A DNA stretch of 64,000 bases from Flavobacterium fluviatile (GTDB lineage Bacteria; Bacteroidota; Bacteroidia; Flavobacteriales; Flavobacteriaceae): positions 55,497 to 119,496 of the forward strand of contig NZ_JAADZW010000017.1 of NCBI RefSeq assembly GCF_010645065.1. The letters are read 5' to 3'. This document shows, piece after piece, positions 62,353-64,000 of the stretch. Made by a program: the position numbers and the translations under genes. Within the stretch, counting starts at the first letter, position 1. Every line of letters begins with the position of its first letter. The notes beneath the pieces are model-generated. The model saw only the letters and a program-made list of their open reading frames with translations, searched no databases and was not told where the DNA came from.

Positions 62353-63144
62353 TTAATTTTTGATAATCAAGTAAACCGTTGTGGCTAATGACAATAAAGT
62401 GATTATTGTCCCTATTGACTGAATACCTGTTTGTCCTGTCCCCCAGGTCTTTTGTCTCAATGGCTTTACATAAATATAATCATTAGGCTGTAAATAATAA
62501 TAAGGTGATTTCATCACGTTTACATCAGTTAGATCAATGTCATTCATCTGTACACCTGTAGGTGTCTGACGTATCACAGTTACAGATTTTCGATCACCAA
62601 CAGTAGTAATATCGCCTGCATTAGCAATTGCCTCCATAATGTTCACATGTTCCTGAAATAATGTTTTAGTACCTGTCTCTCCTACCTCACCATTTATTGT
62701 ATACCTGAAACCTGACAATTTTACTGTAACAAATATATTTGCTTCACTCTTAAAATATTCTTCCAGTAGTTTTTTTTCAATTTTGACACGTACTTCTTCA
62801 AGTGTATATCCAATTACATTCATTTCTCCTAGAATTGGCATTCTTATATTTCCATGATCATCAACAGTGAATCCATTAAAATATAATTCTGATTCAGATT
62901 TAGCTCCATTTTGACTAGAATTTTCTGTCGGCTTAAAAATAGCAACTAACTTAGGATCTATTGCTTTTATATCTATATTTAAAACATCTTTTACTTGTAA
63001 TCTGTAAGGTTTTGATTCAACTGCAGAAACTGTAGTTTCATTTGTAGCTGTTCCTTTATCTTGTAAATAAACCAAATCTTTTATGGGAATACATGAGGTG
63101 AAGAAGGTACTAATCAATAATAAATAAAAACAGTTTTTTGTCAT
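62353..63144 (-). CDS. wza: Outer-membrane polysaccharide export lipoprotein (Wza/OPX-like)
   Basis: Short OPX protein of 263 residues. The signal peptide ends in the lipobox FTSC with Cys18. The Poly_export domain (about 46-145) has YRLQVKDVLNIDIKAIDPK, and one SLBB repeat (about 150-200) has GEVGETGTKTLF and IMEAIANAGDITTVGDRKSV. A C-terminal hydrophobic helix (about 240-260, IGTIITLLSLATTVYLII) is compatible with the membrane-spanning helix seen in Wza. A -7 promoter box lies just upstream, so this is the first gene of the wza-wzc-epimerase-ugd-NusG operon. Confidence 0.93.
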   Translation of the reverse strand: MTKNCFYLLLISTFFTSCIPIKDLVYLQDKGTATNETTVSAVESKPYRLQVKDVLNIDIKAIDPKLVAIFKPTENSSQNGAKSESELYFNGFTVDDHGNIRMPILGEMNVIGYTLEEVRVKIEKKLLEEYFKSEANIFVTVKLSGFRYTINGEVGETGTKTLFQEHVNIMEAIANAGDITTVGDRKSVTVIRQTPTGVQMNDIDLTDVNVMKSPYYYLQPNDYIYVKPLRQKTWGTGQTGIQSIGTIITLLSLATTVYLIIKN

Positions 63145-63161
63145 TTTTAAAATTTTATAAG

Positions 63162-63169
63162 CAAATATA
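63162..63169 (-). promoter_or_regulatory. Bacteroidota -7 box upstream of the export lipoprotein
   Basis: The minus strand reads TATATTTG (TAnnTTTG consensus), ending 18 bp before the ATG at 63144. The leader would be about a dozen bases. The -33 region lacks a clean TTG at the right distance. Confidence 0.55.
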
Positions 63170-63213
63170 GCTATTCCGTTAATTTCCAGAAAATCTTACT
63201 TAATTTGTGTTAT

Positions 63214-63834
63214 CTAATTGTTTTTGAATGTTTTTTCGAAAGGTATCCGTTGTAAAATACTTCGACCAAGTGTAACTTCATCAGCATATTCTAATTCATC
63301 CCCTACTGAAATTCCTCTGGCAATTGTAGAAATTATAATTTCAGAATCAGCAATTTGTTTATAAATATAAAAATTTGTCGTATCTCCTTCCATAGTAGAA
63401 CTTAAAGCAAATATAATTTCAACAACCTTACCCAACTTTACTTTTTCTACCAAAGTTATTATATTTAACTGACTTGGACCAACCCCTTCGATTGGAGATA
63501 TCTTACCTCCTAAAACATGATAAATCCCTTTATATTGTCCGGTGTTTTCAATAGCCATTACATCCCTGATATCTTCAACGACACAAATGGTCTGATGATT
63601 TCTTGCAGAATTAGCACAAATTTCACAGACTTTTGTATCAGAAATATTATGACAATTTTCGCAAAATTTAATATCCTCACGCATAGTAAGTAAAGCCTGA
63701 GACAAAAAAGCAGTCTGCTCTTTGGGCTGTTTCAGCAAATGAAGCACCAACCGCAATGCCGTACGCTTGCCTATTCCGGGCAATTGTGACATTTCATTAA
63801 CTGCTTTTTCTATTAATTTTGATGAAAATTCCAT
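63214..63834 (-). CDS. recR: Recombination mediator protein RecR
   Basis: RecR acts with RecO/RecF in loading RecA at gaps. The protein has 206 residues: the helix-hairpin-helix MSQLPGIGKRTALRLVLHLL (15-34), a four-Cys zinc finger (Cys58, 61, 70, 73) and a Toprim domain (about 82-175) with VVEDIRDVMAIE. It is a housekeeping gene at the edge of the glycan locus with no functional link visible. A TACTTTTG box (63840-63847) lies so close to the ATG that the transcript, if it starts there, would have almost no leader. Confidence 0.97.
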   Translation of the reverse strand: MEFSSKLIEKAVNEMSQLPGIGKRTALRLVLHLLKQPKEQTAFLSQALLTMREDIKFCENCHNISDTKVCEICANSARNHQTICVVEDIRDVMAIENTGQYKGIYHVLGGKISPIEGVGPSQLNIITLVEKVKLGKVVEIIFALSSTMEGDTTNFYIYKQIADSEIIISTIARGISVGDELEYADEVTLGRSILQRIPFEKTFKNN

Positions 63835-63967
63835 GAAAACAAAAGTAATGCTTTACAATGATTTAGTTGATTTTTAAAAACCTGAATGCTATTAAAAATT
63901 ACAAGAGTTCTGGTTAACATATTTCTAGGTACTATCTTTAGTTCCTAATTTATTTTACTATTTTTTT

Positions 63968-63975
63968 TATATTTG
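63968..63975 (+). promoter_or_regulatory. Possible rightward -7 box at the right edge
   Basis: The plus strand reads TATATTTG 25 bp before the window end. It could drive a divergent gene beyond the edge. No good -33 element is seen, and the 166 bp from recR to the edge show no gene. Confidence 0.3.
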
Positions 63976-64000
63976 TATGACCGAGAGGAAACTTCTTGCG

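Noticed and set aside
1..64000. tRNA, rRNA or prophage genes
   Set aside because: I found no cloverleaf-like or rRNA-like sequence and no integrase, capsid or tail gene by reading the window; a dedicated scan was not possible.

Overview
The window is a low-GC (roughly one third G+C by eye) stretch of a Bacteroidota chromosome, most likely Flavobacterium or a close relative. The evidence is the protein style, a Bacteroidota promoter -7 box (TAnnTTTG) at the few plausible promoter sites, and an UpxY/RfaH-type NusG paralogue inside a surface-polysaccharide locus. Every gene I support lies on the minus strand, so the locus is read from right (recR, 63.8 kb) to left. It is one very large glycan supercluster of about 63 kb, and it continues past the left edge.

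Layout in the direction of transcription. (1) 63.8-57.0 kb: recR, then a compact operon: outer-membrane export lipoprotein (Wza/OPX), Wzc-like tyrosine autokinase, WbpP/TviC-type C4 epimerase, UDP-glucose dehydrogenase and the NusG paralogue, closed by a strong intrinsic terminator. (2) 56.8-49.1 kb: a fresh promoter, then a TviB/WbpO-type dehydrogenase, GDP-mannose pyrophosphorylase, RmlB, a second OPX protein (809 aa, many SLBB repeats), a second co-polymerase without a kinase domain, and a decayed UDP-glucuronate decarboxylase. (3) 49.0-36.2 kb: MurJ-like flippase, a glycosyltransferase block, a decayed acyltransferase and a Wzy-like polymerase. (4) 37.1-28.1 kb: WbpV-like reductase, an EpsG/Wzy-like protein, a WecA/WbpL-like initiating transferase, a cupin, an aminotransferase, RmlC, RmlD, RmlA and a WbpM/CapD-like 4,6-dehydratase, followed by a second terminator. 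(5) 28.0-20.1 kb: an ABC exporter (Wzm/Wzt), a WecE-like aminotransferase with a formyltransferase-fold protein, a hexapeptide acyltransferase and transferases. (6) 20.0-10.4 kb: transferases and a nonulosonic (sialic-type) acid module neuA-neuB-neuC with a methyltransferase-like gene. It is interrupted between neuB and neuC by a GIY-YIG nuclease gene set between GC-rich palindromic repeats. (7) 10.4-1 kb: an MBOAT/SGNH acylation pair, six more transferases, and at the left edge a truncated O-antigen ligase/polymerase.

How they may work together (inference): the sugar-nucleotide genes could supply dTDP-rhamnose, a dTDP-4-amino-4,6-dideoxysugar (possibly modified), UDP-GalNAcA-type and UDP-GlcA-type uronates, GDP-mannose, UDP-QuiNAc and a CMP-nonulosonate. 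There are 22 glycosyltransferase-like genes. There are also two export routes (Wzx and Wzm/Wzt), two OPX/co-polymerase pairs and three polymerase/ligase-like membrane proteins. This is more than one repeat unit needs, so I read the window as at least two glycan pathways sharing precursors. The GIY-YIG/palindrome island with its 16-bp tandem array is the least explained part.
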